64,000 nt of DNA from Roseiarcus sp963835885. Lineage in GTDB: Bacteria; Pseudomonadota; Alphaproteobacteria; Rhizobiales; Beijerinckiaceae. Below are positions 26,520 through 34,890 of this stretch, piece after piece. The notes beneath the pieces are model-generated. The model did no database searches. It was not told where the DNA came from and saw only the letters and a list, made by a program, of their open reading frames with translations. Each line of letters starts with the position of its first letter. Position 1 is the first letter of the stretch. Position numbers and translations under genes: made by a program. The DNA lies in contig CAWIHF010000033.1 of assembly GCA_963835885.1 (NCBI GenBank), positions 62,001 to 126,000 on the forward strand, in the 5' to 3' direction.

Positions 26520-27155
26520 TTAGAGATAAGCGCGGGCGAATTTCTGGAATGCTCTTGCTCGATGCGACAGGGCGAGCGAACCGTCCGGCGGAATTCCATG
26601 CTTCTGCTCGGCGGTCATTTCGCCGAACGTGCGATCGTGGCCGGCGGGCCTGAAAATGGGATCGTAGCCAAAGCCGAACGACCCCCGCGGGGGGAAAACG
26701 AGATCGCCGTCAACTCGGCCCTCGAAGACATCGCTGCGGCGGGCCGGCCAGGCAATCGCCAGCGCGCTGATGAAATGCGCCCGCCAACGCCGCGGAGCGC
26801 CGCGGACGAGCAATTCTTCGTAGATGCGGCTCATCGCGGCGCCGAAGTCCTTGCTCCCGCCCGCCCATCGGGCGGAGTAAATGCCCGGGGCGCCGCCGAG
26901 CGCCACGACGCATAGCCCGGAGTCGTCGGCGAGCGCCGGTTGGCCGGAAGCGCGCGCAGCCGCTTTGGCCTTGAGCGTAGCGTTGTCACGGAAAGTGACG
27001 CCGGTCTCGTCGGGCTCGCCGAGGTTCAGTTCCGCCGCGCCGAAAGCATGGATGCCGTGGGGCGCGAGAAGCTCGCGGATTTCGCGCAGCTTCCCGGCAT
27101 TGTGGGTTGCAACCACGATCTGCGGCGGGAGGCGACGGCACCCAGCCTCAATCAT
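26520..27155 (-). CDS. rdgB: XTP/dITP diphosphatase (RdgB/HAM1 family)
   Basis: About 211 residues from ATG 27155 (MIEAGCRRLPPQIVVATHN). Motifs VVATHNAGKLREIRELL, TFRDNATLKAKAAARASGQP, ALADDSGLCVVALGGAPGIYSARWAG, and SFGFGYDPIFRPAGHDRTFGEM with ALSHRARAF near the end are the Ham1 signature. It hydrolyses non-canonical purine nucleoside triphosphates to protect DNA. Its start lies 11 bases inside the stop of the preceding M48 peptidase gene, suggesting one transcript. The 263 bases between this gene and secB hold no recognised gene. Confidence 0.94.
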   Translation of the reverse strand: MIEAGCRRLPPQIVVATHNAGKLREIRELLAPHGIHAFGAAELNLGEPDETGVTFRDNATLKAKAAARASGQPALADDSGLCVVALGGAPGIYSARWAGGSKDFGAAMSRIYEELLVRGAPRRWRAHFISALAIAWPARRSDVFEGRVDGDLVFPPRGSFGFGYDPIFRPAGHDRTFGEMTAEQKHGIPPDGSLALSHRARAFQKFARAYL

Positions 27156-27165
27156 CGATCGGCAT

Positions 27166-28662
27166 TCATCGCACCACAATCTTGTAGCGCTGACCAGGGG
27201 CGAGCGAGGCGCCGCGCTCGAGACCGTTGAGGATCAGAAACTGGTCGAGCGCTTGCGGCAAGAACGCCATCCGCGCCGCCATTGTATCCGGCGTGTCGCC
27301 GCTTTCCGCCGTGACGATTCTGATCGTCTGCGCCGCGGCCAGCGCCGAGTCCCGAGAATTGACCAAACGGAACGACTGAAGCGAAGCGCGGAAGCGTTCG
27401 TCGACCGCGGGAGACAGGGTGTGGGCGGCAAAGATCAGCCGGTAAAGCCTGCCCTTGAGCCGAACGGCGCCGAGCCGGAAGCTCCACTGGTCGCCATGCG
27501 CGACCCCCGTTGCCGCCTCGAGGCCGTCGATTTGCATGGCTTCGACCTGGGTCGTCTTGAGACCGTCGATCCAGCCGGAGGCGATCGCGCTTGTGACGGG
27601 CGTCGAATCGGCGGTCGCGACGCTGTCGAGGCGAAGCGCCTCGCCGCCCGCCTCGCCGACCCCGATAAGAGCGGTCGACCGGTTTTCCAACGTGAACCCT
27701 TCGGGGGCTTCGAAGGCGAAACCGAGCTTTGGATGAACAAACTCGGTCCCACGAACGATCCCCTGGGAGGGGTCGTCGCCGAAAGCGAGGCCATCAATTG
27801 TCGCGAGATAGGAGCCGCCGCCGGTCGCTCCGACCCCCGGCGGCTCAATCTGGCGGGCTTCCGCTTCGGCTTGGGCGACCCGCTCGGGCGTCGACGGATG
27901 CGTCGCCATCATGTCCGGCTGATTGGCCGATCCGGCTCCAGAGATCGACGCCCGGAGGGCGCTCCATTCGCCTAGCGCTGTGAGGAATCGCGCTGCGCCG
28001 TAGGGGTCGTAGCCGGCGCTGGCCAGGTCTTTGATGCCGATCCGGTCGGCTTCGAATTCCTGTTGGCGGGAAAAGCTGGCGATCGACAGTTTCGAACGCG
28101 CCTGGGCCTCGTCGTCGGCCTGGGCGTGCTCCAGCACTTGGGCATTTACCCGCGTAAATAGCGCGGCGGTCTTCTCGAATTCAGCTCGCTGCGCCGCGTG
28201 GCGCGCGGTGACATGCGCAATCTCGTGCGCCATCACCGCGGCGATCTCCGATGTGTCGTCGGCGAGGGCGAGAAGTCCACGGGTTACGAAGATGTCCCCA
28301 GACGGGAGGGCGAAAGCGTTGACGACTGGCGAATTGAGCAAGGTGACGCGGTAGGGCTGAGCGGACACGTTCGACGCCGGAGCCAGTTTGAGAAGCACGC
28401 CGTTGAGGTAGTTTTCGATCGGCGGCGCATGGTATTCGCCGCCGAAAGCCTGCAACAACCGCTTGCGTTCCGGGTTCGGGGGGGCAGTCGGCAGCGACCC
28501 GGCCGCCTTCGGCGCTGGGCTCGACGGAGGCGCCGGAGCGTCGATCGACGCGCAGGCGGTCACGCCCAGGCTCAGCGCGCCGGCCACGATGACGAATAGG
28601 CGCCGCCAGACTCCTGCCGCGCAGACCGGCCGCTTCAGGTGTTCAGCAACCCCCTCGTTCAT
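27166..28662 (-). CDS. M48-family periplasmic metalloprotease lipoprotein (BepA/YfgC-like)
   Basis: 498 residues. A lipoprotein signal (LSLGVTACAS, lipobox Cys near residue 37) is followed by a Pro/Ala linker and a peptidase M48 domain with the zinc motif MAHEIAHVTARHAAQ (around residue 150) and third ligand in REQEFEADRIGIK-like SRQQEFEADRIGI. The C-terminal 200 residues contain a stand-alone beta domain (GFAFEAPEGFTLENRS) and end with a LysM-like segment, GLERGASLAPGQRYKIVV. Known relatives act in outer-membrane protein quality control. The start overlaps the end of the upstream thermonuclease gene by 20 bases. Confidence 0.86.
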   Translation of the reverse strand: MNEGVAEHLKRPVCAAGVWRRLFVIVAGALSLGVTACASIDAPAPPSSPAPKAAGSLPTAPPNPERKRLLQAFGGEYHAPPIENYLNGVLLKLAPASNVSAQPYRVTLLNSPVVNAFALPSGDIFVTRGLLALADDTSEIAAVMAHEIAHVTARHAAQRAEFEKTAALFTRVNAQVLEHAQADDEAQARSKLSIASFSRQQEFEADRIGIKDLASAGYDPYGAARFLTALGEWSALRASISGAGSANQPDMMATHPSTPERVAQAEAEARQIEPPGVGATGGGSYLATIDGLAFGDDPSQGIVRGTEFVHPKLGFAFEAPEGFTLENRSTALIGVGEAGGEALRLDSVATADSTPVTSAIASGWIDGLKTTQVEAMQIDGLEAATGVAHGDQWSFRLGAVRLKGRLYRLIFAAHTLSPAVDERFRASLQSFRLVNSRDSALAAAQTIRIVTAESGDTPDTMAARMAFLPQALDQFLILNGLERGASLAPGQRYKIVVR

Positions 28663-29533
28663 CGATGCAACTTGTCCGCCCTCGCGCGTCGGAGCGACGC
28701 AAAATTTGGATCATGGTCGGCTCGCTAACCTCGAGTCTCGGACCAAACCGATCATCGACGACGCCTCGCGCCCGAATGGCCTCCCCAGCGAGCGCTTCTA
28801 CCGGACGACCTGCCTTCGCGAACGCTTTTTCCAGCTTGCGCGCGACGACGATCGTCAGGCCGTCATAACCGCCGAAATCAAGATAAAGGCGCGAACGCCC
28901 AAAGCCAACCCTGCGGACGCGTCCTTCGATCACAACAAATTTTCCGTCACGGCGACGAAGCGCTGCCGTTTCGAACGACGGGACGACGGCATATTCCGGA
29001 TCGCGCCACATCCCGAGCTTTGCGCGCCGCGCGCCGTCTTCGACCGTAAGGCGAGCGGCCGCGCAACTGCGGGCCTCCCACTCGGGTTTGACGCGTGCGT
29101 AACCCACTCGCAGCAGGAGCGATGCAATCAACTCGGCTGAGGTGGCCGTCTCGCCTGGGACTTCGGGAGCCGACAGGTCGGCTACCGTTCGTTCCCAACG
29201 ATCCGTTCCATTGACGAAGAGATCAAGTTCCACCTCGCGGCCCACAAGACGGGCGTTAAGAAAGTCGCGCACCATCCTTGCAGTCCGAGGATCGCCGCGC
29301 TCCGGTGCGGGCATATCCAGCCCGCCGAGCCTGACGAGCCTGCCATCGGCCAGCACGATGTCGAGCCGCTCGTCGACGGCGACGACCTGAACGGCCCCGG
29401 CCGGCGATCCGCAGCCGCCGAAAGCGGGGGAAATGAAACCGAGTGCACCGCCGATCACCACGAGCCAGACACCGGCTCCGGAGGCGAAGGGCCGCAATCG
29501 CTCTCGTAACCGGTGCGCGGAGTTGGAATCCAT
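28643..29533 (-). CDS. Thermonuclease (SNase-like) protein with C-terminal OB domain
   Basis: About 296 residues from ATG 29533 (MDSNSAHRLRERL); the frame continues upstream only by running across the tRNA-Arg gene. One membrane segment or signal anchor (GVWLVVIGGALGFISPAFG) precedes a staphylococcal-nuclease-like OB-fold: VDERLDIVLADGRLVRLGGLDMPAPE, then TDRWERTVADL, which aligns with the DxYGRxLA motif but has Trp-Glu in place of Tyr-Gly. A second OB-like stretch (FVVIEGRVRRVGFGRSRLYLDFGG) follows. Catalytic competence is uncertain. Operon with the M48 protease and rdgB. Confidence 0.75.
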   Translation of the reverse strand: MDSNSAHRLRERLRPFASGAGVWLVVIGGALGFISPAFGGCGSPAGAVQVVAVDERLDIVLADGRLVRLGGLDMPAPERGDPRTARMVRDFLNARLVGREVELDLFVNGTDRWERTVADLSAPEVPGETATSAELIASLLLRVGYARVKPEWEARSCAAARLTVEDGARRAKLGMWRDPEYAVVPSFETAALRRRDGKFVVIEGRVRRVGFGRSRLYLDFGGYDGLTIVVARKLEKAFAKAGRPVEALAGEAIRARGVVDDRFGPRLEVSEPTMIQILRRSDARGRTSCIDERGGC

Positions 29534-29596
29534 GCTATCGACTTGTTGCTTTGAGGGCGAGCCTCCGGCCCGCCTTTGAGAGACTTTGCGCGGTTG

Positions 29597-29673
29597 GTCC
29601 CGGTAGCTCAGCAGGATAGAGCACAGGTTTCCTAAACCTGGGGTCAGGGGTTCGATTCCCTTCCGGGACGCCA
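29597..29673 (+). tRNA. tRNA-Arg (CCT)
   Basis: Complete cloverleaf with encoded CCA: acceptor GTCCCGG/CCGGGAC, D-arm AGCTCAGCAGGATAGAGC, anticodon stem CAGGT/ACCTG around TTCCTAA with anticodon CCT, T-arm GGGGTTCGATTCCC. It lies divergent from the thermonuclease gene. tRNA-Arg genes are frequent integration sites; the 1.6 kb that follow hold an IS remnant but no integrase or repeated 3' end that I could find. Confidence 0.95.
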
Positions 29674-30052
29674 TACTCCGCACAACCTCAGGTGTACAGT
29701 CCCGGACGGATGTGGGCTCTGATGCAACCGGGAGACGTATACACGCCTAGTCCGGGGGCCGATTGAATCGCCGAAATCACTTGCGCTTCGAGGAAGGCGG
29801 CCGGATCCGCGCGAGGTCGCCGAAGTGGGCCGTTGCCAGTCGCGCTACGTGCAATTCAGCGGACGATGAACGCGCCTGGTGAGCCCGACACTTTGCCTCC
29901 GTCTTGAGGGCTATGGCTGCGCGGGCGCCTTCCGTCTCCGACTGTCAATCCGAGCAATGCGTGCGCGATCTACAACCGCACTTCCCGGCGCTTCGCCTAA
30001 CGGAGACCTGTGTCCAGCCGCGACCCTTCCTAAGTCAGCGCGAGCCCGAGCA
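29674..30052. other. Intergenic region, 379 bases, nothing recognised
   Basis: No coding frame with convincing composition, no RNA motif and no terminator with T tract. It may be degraded sequence between the tRNA and trxA. Confidence 0.4.
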
Positions 30053-30376
30053 CTAAATCGTCACATTGATCCAGTTGAACAGTTCCGACTTGGGGCCTGC
30101 TCCCACCTTTGTACCAATCTGTTTACCGTCCTTGAACAGCAACAGTGTCGGAATCGAACGAATTCCATATTTATTTGCTACGCCAGGATTTTCATCGACG
30201 TTAAGCTTGGCGATCTTGATCTTTCCCTTCATTTCAGAGGCGATTTCCTCCAAAGCTGGGGCAATTAACCTACATGGGCCGCACCATTCAGCCCAGAAAT
30301 CGACGACTACCGGCTCTATGGAGTTGATAACGTCGGCTTCGAAGCTTTGGTCGGTGACTTTGGCCGTATCGGACAT
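30053..30376 (-). CDS. trxA: Thioredoxin
   Basis: 107 residues, standard thioredoxin length. VVVDFWAEWCGPCRLIAPALEEIA carries the WCGPC redox site; IAKLNVDENPGVANKYGIRSIPTLLLFKDG includes the cis-proline segment SIPT. It reduces disulfides in the cytoplasm using thioredoxin reductase. ATG at 30376 has GAGGGGACC upstream. In many relatives trxA follows addA; here addBA is 14 kb away, so the usual order is broken. Base composition is AT-richer than neighbours, as is common for this highly expressed gene. Confidence 0.96.
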   Translation of the reverse strand: MSDTAKVTDQSFEADVINSIEPVVVDFWAEWCGPCRLIAPALEEIASEMKGKIKIAKLNVDENPGVANKYGIRSIPTLLLFKDGKQIGTKVGAGPKSELFNWINVTI

Positions 30377-30785
30377 GGTCCCCTCAGGTTCACGTGGCGG
30401 AACTCGCCACTCTTTACCCAGACCTAGGAACCGCGCAGGCTTGCGTCAAGTAAGTCGTTCGGGTTCTAAAAAGCCGACCTCCGTCTGGACCCGCCCACAG
30501 AGAATGCCAAGACGGCCTCTTCGTCGCCCGGGTAAAACCCTATTAGAGCCGAAGCTCTCTTTGAGAAAAGCCCCGATCCAGAGTCTTTCAGTGTTGGCCG
30601 CGACCGACGGCCCTGGTCGTACACGGATTTTCGATAGCGGGTAGGAGCCCGACGGATCGGTCTGGCTTTTTCCAATCTCCGCCCAAGAGCGGTCGCGCCG
30701 CCGTCACAGCGCAAGTTCCTCGGGTTCAGCTTCACGGGAGGCGCGACGCCCAGGCGTCGCATCGCCCCGCAAGCTATAATCCGCT
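30377..30785. other. Region of 409 bases with no recognised gene
   Basis: Upstream of trxA (so containing its promoter) and next to an IS630 remnant. Reading frames are short and without family resemblance; part may be the distal end of the decayed IS. Confidence 0.35.
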
Positions 30786-31205
30786 TCAAGGAGCGCGTGC
30801 GCCAGACGACGAAAGCAAACTCTGATCAAGTTGTATAGTAACCGCAGGCGGCGAAGGAATTTGTGCATTCGGCGGGTTTGAAGATGTCGGCGCAGGCGGC
30901 AGATATCGCAATTCAGCGGCGGCGGAATTGATCGGTTGCTCGATCCGCGCTCCTTGTGGGGCAAGCAAATTGTCCATCACGACGATAACGCTTGGCGAGA
31001 GGTGGAAACGAGATACGTCTCCACCCATTCCTCGAACGGGGCGGCGTTGATCGGCCGGTCGTAGGCCTTCGGCGCCGCAAGCCCTCGAAGGCGCGAGACC
31101 CGCGAGGGTGATCGTCTGGTTTGTGGCCGTCCGGGACGGTCCTTCGGCGTCCTTCCGGCCCGGCGCCCGCAATTCAAACTCGGACACGACCCCGAAGAAG
31201 AACAA
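30786..31205 (-). pseudogene. IS630-family transposase remnant
   Basis: Fragments of a DDE transposase are spread over frames on the minus strand: GLAAPKAYDRPINAAPFEEW then VIVVMDNLLAPQGARIEQPI and SAAAELRYLPPAPTSSNP. These match the IS630 core (DGPIN...F..WVE..L, then VVMDNLSSHKG.....I...GA.L.YLPPYSPD.NPIE), including the second catalytic Asp. The N-terminal helix-turn-helix and the final Glu region are not intact and several frameshifts separate the pieces. Not functional. Confidence 0.65.
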
Positions 31206-31229
31206 CCTCTTGACAAGAGCACGTGATAT

Positions 31230-31244
31230 GTTCTTGGTATGTTC
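31230..31244. promoter_or_regulatory. Alphaproteobacterial LexA (SOS) box, orphan
   Basis: GTTCTTGGTATGTTC is a perfect GTTC-N7-GTTC, the LexA recognition sequence of alphaproteobacteria, preceded by TTGACA at 31210-31215. The nearest coding sequences are the IS630 remnant and the 3' end of the TIGR02301 gene, neither an SOS gene, so the gene once controlled here may have been deleted. Confidence 0.5.
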
Positions 31245-31335
31245 TACACACTCCGGCTCCGAAGGCGCGTTTCACCAGTGGAGGAAGATTCCACCCAGAG
31301 ATATGATACAATTTGAAACTTGATCGGAGTCTGCT

Positions 31336-31800
31336 CTAGCTGCCGAACCGGCCAGCGAGTTCCTTGGCGATCCGCGCCGTTTCCGCAAGATAGCGGGCGA
31401 TGACCTCGCCCGCCGCCGGGGTGCATGTGCGATAAGTCAGGCTGTAGCCTTCAAATCCCCGATTGTACGCCCCGGCAAGCAGATCGCGCTGCAACTCGTC
31501 GAAACCATCCGCATCGAGAAGCGACTTCATTTTCGAGCGGAACTCGGCCCCGTCGTGCGCGCCGCACAGGTCGCGCAGATAGGTGAGTGCGCCCATAATC
31601 TCGGCCATTCTCAAAAGCTGCGGCTCGTAAGGCGGTGGCGGCTCCGGCGGCGCAGGGGGAACGTTCGGCGCGCCCGCGTTCGGCGCGCCCGCAGTCGGCG
31701 CGGACTTGGCATCGGGCTTCGGCGCAGGCGCTCCGGCCGCCCAAGCGTTGACCGCCAAAAGCGCTCCGACGCACGCGATGGCGATCACGACCCGCCTCAC
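31336..31800 (-). CDS. TIGR02301 family exported protein
   Basis: 154 residues from a GTG at 31800 overlapping the NUDIX stop (GTGA). Signal peptide VVIAIACVGALLAVNAWAAG, then a Pro/Ala-rich linker (APNAGAPNVPPAPPEPPPPY), then a helical domain: LLRMAEIMGALTYLRDLCG, FRSKMKSLLDADG, RRDLLAGAYNRGFEGY-like RDLLAGAYNRGFEGYSLTY, and TPAAGEVIARYLAETARIA. Two cysteines (LCG and RTCTPA) may form a disulfide. The family is confined to Hyphomicrobiales and of unknown function. Co-transcribed with the NUDIX gene. Confidence 0.82.
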   Translation of the reverse strand: MRRVVIAIACVGALLAVNAWAAGAPAPKPDAKSAPTAGAPNAGAPNVPPAPPEPPPPYEPQLLRMAEIMGALTYLRDLCGAHDGAEFRSKMKSLLDADGFDELQRDLLAGAYNRGFEGYSLTYRTCTPAAGEVIARYLAETARIAKELAGRFGS

Positions 31801-32249
31801 CGCCACTCCCGTTCGATGCGGCGGGCGCTTTCCAAAATCTCGCCGAGTTCCGGCGTCGTCATAAGGCTGCCTGAGGCTTCCGGTTCGATCCAGGCGACCG
31901 CGTCGATCTCCTTGCTGATCCGCGCCTCGCCCCTTGTCCAACGGCCCACGAACGAGGCGATGACGAAATGCGCGCGAACCCGGCCGCCCTCGCGCAGGAT
32001 GGGCTCCACGTGCCGGTTGAAGCCGAGGATCTCAGCCTCGACGCCGACTTCCTCGAAGAGTTCGCGCTTCGCCGCCTCGACCAGGGTCTCGCCGACTTCG
32101 ACAACCCCGCCGGGCAGAGAAAAGCGACCTGCAAGCGGCGCCCGCGCGCGACGCCCGACGAGCGCCCGCCCCTGGCGGAACACCGCGACGGAGACCGCGA
32201 AAATCGGCCGCGCGGGATAGAGGCGATCGTCCGCCGGCGCCTCAGCCAC
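31797..32249 (-). CDS. NUDIX hydrolase
   Basis: 150 residues with an exact Nudix box, GGVVEVGETLVEAAKRELFE followed by EVG (GX5EX7REUXEEXGU), preceded by GRFSLPGG. Substrate is not readable; size and RPIFAVSVAVFRQGRALVGRRA suggest an ADP-ribose or nucleotide-sugar pyrophosphatase type. Coupled to the TIGR02301 gene by stop/start overlap, an arrangement common in Hyphomicrobiales. Confidence 0.92.
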   Translation of the reverse strand: MAEAPADDRLYPARPIFAVSVAVFRQGRALVGRRARAPLAGRFSLPGGVVEVGETLVEAAKRELFEEVGVEAEILGFNRHVEPILREGGRVRAHFVIASFVGRWTRGEARISKEIDAVAWIEPEASGSLMTTPELGEILESARRIEREWR

Positions 32250-32434
32250 TGCGGGCGCCGATTTGCGGCGTCGTTCGCGCTGGCGCGAGGGACTGTGGGG
32301 AGGTCAACAAGATTTTCATCGCCTTCGTGGGAACTTCTCCCAATAGAGCCGGAACTGACCCGTCCGCAACGCCCTTGTCACAGGCTTGCCGAGCCGACTA
32401 GTTTTGCCGGGCAGGGCCGTTCAGTGAAAGGCGG

Positions 32435-33034
32435 ATGTCGATGGCGGTGCTCGTGCTCGGCTTGGTAATTTTCCTCGGCCTTCACTCGACGCGTATTATT
32501 GCGGAAGGCGGGCGCGCCAAGGCGATTGCGCGGCTCGGCGAGGGCCCGTGGAAGGGCGTTTATTCGCTCCTGTCGCTGATCGGCTTGGCGCTCATCGTCT
32601 GGGGCTTCGGGCAGGCGCGCTGGAACGCCGCCGCCGAACTCTGGGTGCCGCCGATCTGGACACGCCATACGACCATCCTTCTGATGCTCATCAGCCTGAT
32701 TCTGATCGGCGCCTACATTTTCAAAAGGAGCCACATCGCCGTCGCAACGCATCACCCAATGGTCTTGGGCGTCGCGATCTGGGCTGCCGGCCACCTCATC
32801 GCCAACGGTTCAGCGGCGGACCTCGTGCTGTTCGGCGCGTTTCTGGTCTGGGCGGTCGCTGATCTGGTCAGCTCCTACGGCCGCGACGCCCGCAATGCCG
32901 TGGTCTATCCGGCGCCGAACTGGGGCGCAACGATCGGCGCGATCGTGCTCGGCGTCGTCCTGTGGCTGGCGCTGCTCGGCGGCCTGCACCTATGGCTGTT
33001 CGGCGTCTCGCCGATGGCCGGCATTCCGGGTTAG
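32435..33034 (+). CDS. NnrU family membrane protein
   Basis: 199 residues with about six hydrophobic helices. VLVLGLVIFLGLHSTRI matches the conserved first helix (GLxxFLGxHS), followed by YSLLSLIGLALIVWGFGQAR and RHTTILLMLISLILIGAY, HPMVLGVAIWAAGHLIANG and FLVWAVADLVSSYGRD, all typical of NnrU. The family is linked with nitric-oxide or nitrite metabolism in denitrifiers and related to the isoprenoid NDR/DUF1295 fold, but many carriers do not denitrify and no denitrification gene is in this window. ATG at 32435 after AAAGGCGG. Confidence 0.88.
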   Translation: MSMAVLVLGLVIFLGLHSTRIIAEGGRAKAIARLGEGPWKGVYSLLSLIGLALIVWGFGQARWNAAAELWVPPIWTRHTTILLMLISLILIGAYIFKRSHIAVATHHPMVLGVAIWAAGHLIANGSAADLVLFGAFLVWAVADLVSSYGRDARNAVVYPAPNWGATIGAIVLGVVLWLALLGGLHLWLFGVSPMAGIPG

Positions 33035-33073
33035 TCGCTTAAGGGCGAAGCCCGACAAAAAAGTTGTCGATCA

Positions 33074-33619
33074 TTAGGCTGCGATCCCGAGTTCATGAAA
33101 GACGCCCTGCATGGCGCGTTGCAGGTCCAGGTAGTAGCGATCGATGGCTCGGGGGTTTCGCCCCCGTTGTTCGGGGCGATCTCTTGAGCGGCGGCGAGGA
33201 GGGGCTTGATGGCCTTGTTGCGAAGGACGAGCAGGGCGGTGATCGCCCGCAGACCGGACGGAAGGGGCTCATAGCGACGCGTCGAGCCGATCCGGCGGAC
33301 GATCTGTTTACCGCGGAGCTTCTTCAGATCGTAGGCTGCTTGGCGGGGACCGTAGGCGGATAGGGTTTGATTGCCGAGCGCGCGGACCTGATCGGCGAGT
33401 GCGGAGGCGGTGAAGCCGTCGGGTGAGGCTGACAGAGCGATAATAGCCTCGGTGACGTGACGCAGGCGTGGTTTGTTCAGATCGATACCCCCGACCAATG
33501 GACTTCCCGACGCGGGATGGGAGCGGAAGGCGCTCGAGCCTCTCGTCGCCGATAAGGCATTGATCGATGCAGCTCAAAGCTTCCATAAATCGCTCAAGCA
33601 CGTCCCTCAACCTTGACAT
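33074..33619 (-). pseudogene. C-terminal remnant of a transposon-associated winged-helix-type protein
   Basis: The minus strand encodes FMEALSCIDQCLIGDERLERL and LPLPSRVGKS (about 33500-33590), then, after a frame change near 33505, GGIDLNKPRLRHVTEAIIAL, SASPDGFTASALADQVRALG, YGPRQAAYDLKKLRGKQIVRRI, YEPLPSGLRAITALLVLR, and after another change near 33150 YYLDLQRAMQGVFHELGIAA ending at 33074. The YDLKKLRGKxIVRRIG segment looks like the end of a winged helix. This matches the C-terminal third of an uncharacterised multi-copy protein family; the N-terminal part is gone. Same kind of debris as at 13.9-16 kb, though not the same family. Confidence 0.5.
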
Positions 33620-33835
33620 CGCGGGACTGCCCCGCAGGGCTACTTTTCCCCAGCGGCGTCTGGGGAAAGGCATAGATTCTTACCTGAGGGATCATAGACA
33701 AAACGAATCGAACATTGTCATTGAGGCGCCGGCGCGATCAAGCTGCAGCCAAGAGATCGACGACGCGTTGGATATCGGCGCGGTGATAGGCGGCTTCGAG
33801 CCCACTGTTGAGACGGTGTTGCCCCCTTCCACCGC

Positions 33836-33935
33836 GCTTTGCGCAAGGGAGGATAGGCGGCGCCCGCGGCTTTCCTCCCCCGCGAAGCGGGGAAGGGGGA
33901 CCGCCCGAAGGCGGTGGAGGGGCGCGGGCTCGTTA
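33836..33935. repeat. GC-rich intergenic repeat with hairpins
   Basis: CCCCCGCGAAGCGGGG and ACCGCCCGAAGGCGGT are hairpins inside a 100-base stretch of alternating C-rich and G-rich blocks (CTTTCCTCCCCCGCG...GAAGGGGGA...GGAGGGGCGCGGG). Form is that of a dispersed intergenic element of proteobacteria. It lies between the transposon remnant and a hydrolase gene. Confidence 0.5.
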
Positions 33936-34000
33936 ATCTGAGCTGATCGAGCCGGGCTTTGTGAGGCTCGGGCCGCGCGGCCGGAGCGGAGGTCAGCCGA

Positions 34001-34783
34001 TTGTGTCGTTTCGCTTTGCTTTGCCTCGCGCTTGCCGCGCTCGCATGCGCTTCGCCCGCCGCTGCGGACGAGCGGGTGACCTTCCCGGCTGCGGCGCCGC
34101 GCGGGCAATCGGAAGCGGACCTCCAGGCCTATCTGGCGAAGCCGAAAGGCGCCGGCCCGTTCCCGGCCGTGATCCTCCTGCATTCCTGCCTCGGACTGCC
34201 GTCCAACCGCCGCGCCATCGAATCGACGCTGGTGGCTGAAGGCTATGTCGCCCTGTTCGTCGACGATTTTTCGACGCGCGGCCTGAAGGACACCTGCGCC
34301 GTCGATTTCCCCGAAGGCCTGAACGACGCCTATGGGGCGCTCGCCTATCTGTCGCGCCTCCCCGATGTCGACCCCGCCCGGATCGCCGCGGTCGGCTTCT
34401 CGCAAGGGGCGGACACGGCGCTCAAAATCGCCTCGTCGCATTATGCATCCGCCTTCGCCATTCCCGACGGCGCAAAATTCCGCGCCGCAGCGGCCTTCTA
34501 TCCGCCCTGTTCGAACGTGGCGGGCGAGCGGCTCGCGATCCCGACGCTCATTCTGGTCGGCTCAGCCGACGGCGTGACGCCTGCCGCCGACTGCCAAACT
34601 CTGGCGCGGAACAACCCGGGCTCCGTCAGGCTCGTCATCTACCCCAACGCCGCCCATTGCTTCGACGATCCGGCCTTCGCCGGCGGCAAGAGCGTGATGG
34701 GCATGGTCCTGAAATACAATCCGGACGCCGCCAAGCGATCGAGGCAGGAGCTCGGCGCGTTCCTGGCGGAAAAACTCCGTTAG
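34001..34783 (+). CDS. Dienelactone hydrolase family protein, exported
   Basis: 260 residues from a TTG start (TTGTGTCGTTTCGC) after GGAGGT. Signal peptide FALLCLALAALACASPAAA, then an alpha/beta hydrolase of the DLH type: FPAVILLHSCLGLP, LFVDDFSTRG, the nucleophile elbow AAVGFSQGADTALKIA with Ser (family also uses Cys), acid in LVGSADGVTP and His in PNAAHCFDD. The CSNV and DCQ cysteines may stabilise a periplasmic form. Substrate unknown. Monocistronic or followed by the exported methyltransferase 107 bases later. Confidence 0.82.
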   Translation: MCRFALLCLALAALACASPAAADERVTFPAAAPRGQSEADLQAYLAKPKGAGPFPAVILLHSCLGLPSNRRAIESTLVAEGYVALFVDDFSTRGLKDTCAVDFPEGLNDAYGALAYLSRLPDVDPARIAAVGFSQGADTALKIASSHYASAFAIPDGAKFRAAAAFYPPCSNVAGERLAIPTLILVGSADGVTPAADCQTLARNNPGSVRLVIYPNAAHCFDDPAFAGGKSVMGMVLKYNPDAAKRSRQELGAFLAEKLR

Positions 34784-34890
34784 GGGCTGATTTTGTCGGC
34801 CGGCCCGCCTATAAGGCGTCCGCGCCCCTATCGGGCGCGCCACCATATCGAGGCGGCGTGTCGGAAGCGCTTTCGATCGAAGAGGTTTTT

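Noticed and set aside
29597..31335. Genomic island integrated at tRNA-Arg
   Set aside because: No integrase and no duplicate of the tRNA 3' end could be found; the only mobile trace is a decayed IS630.
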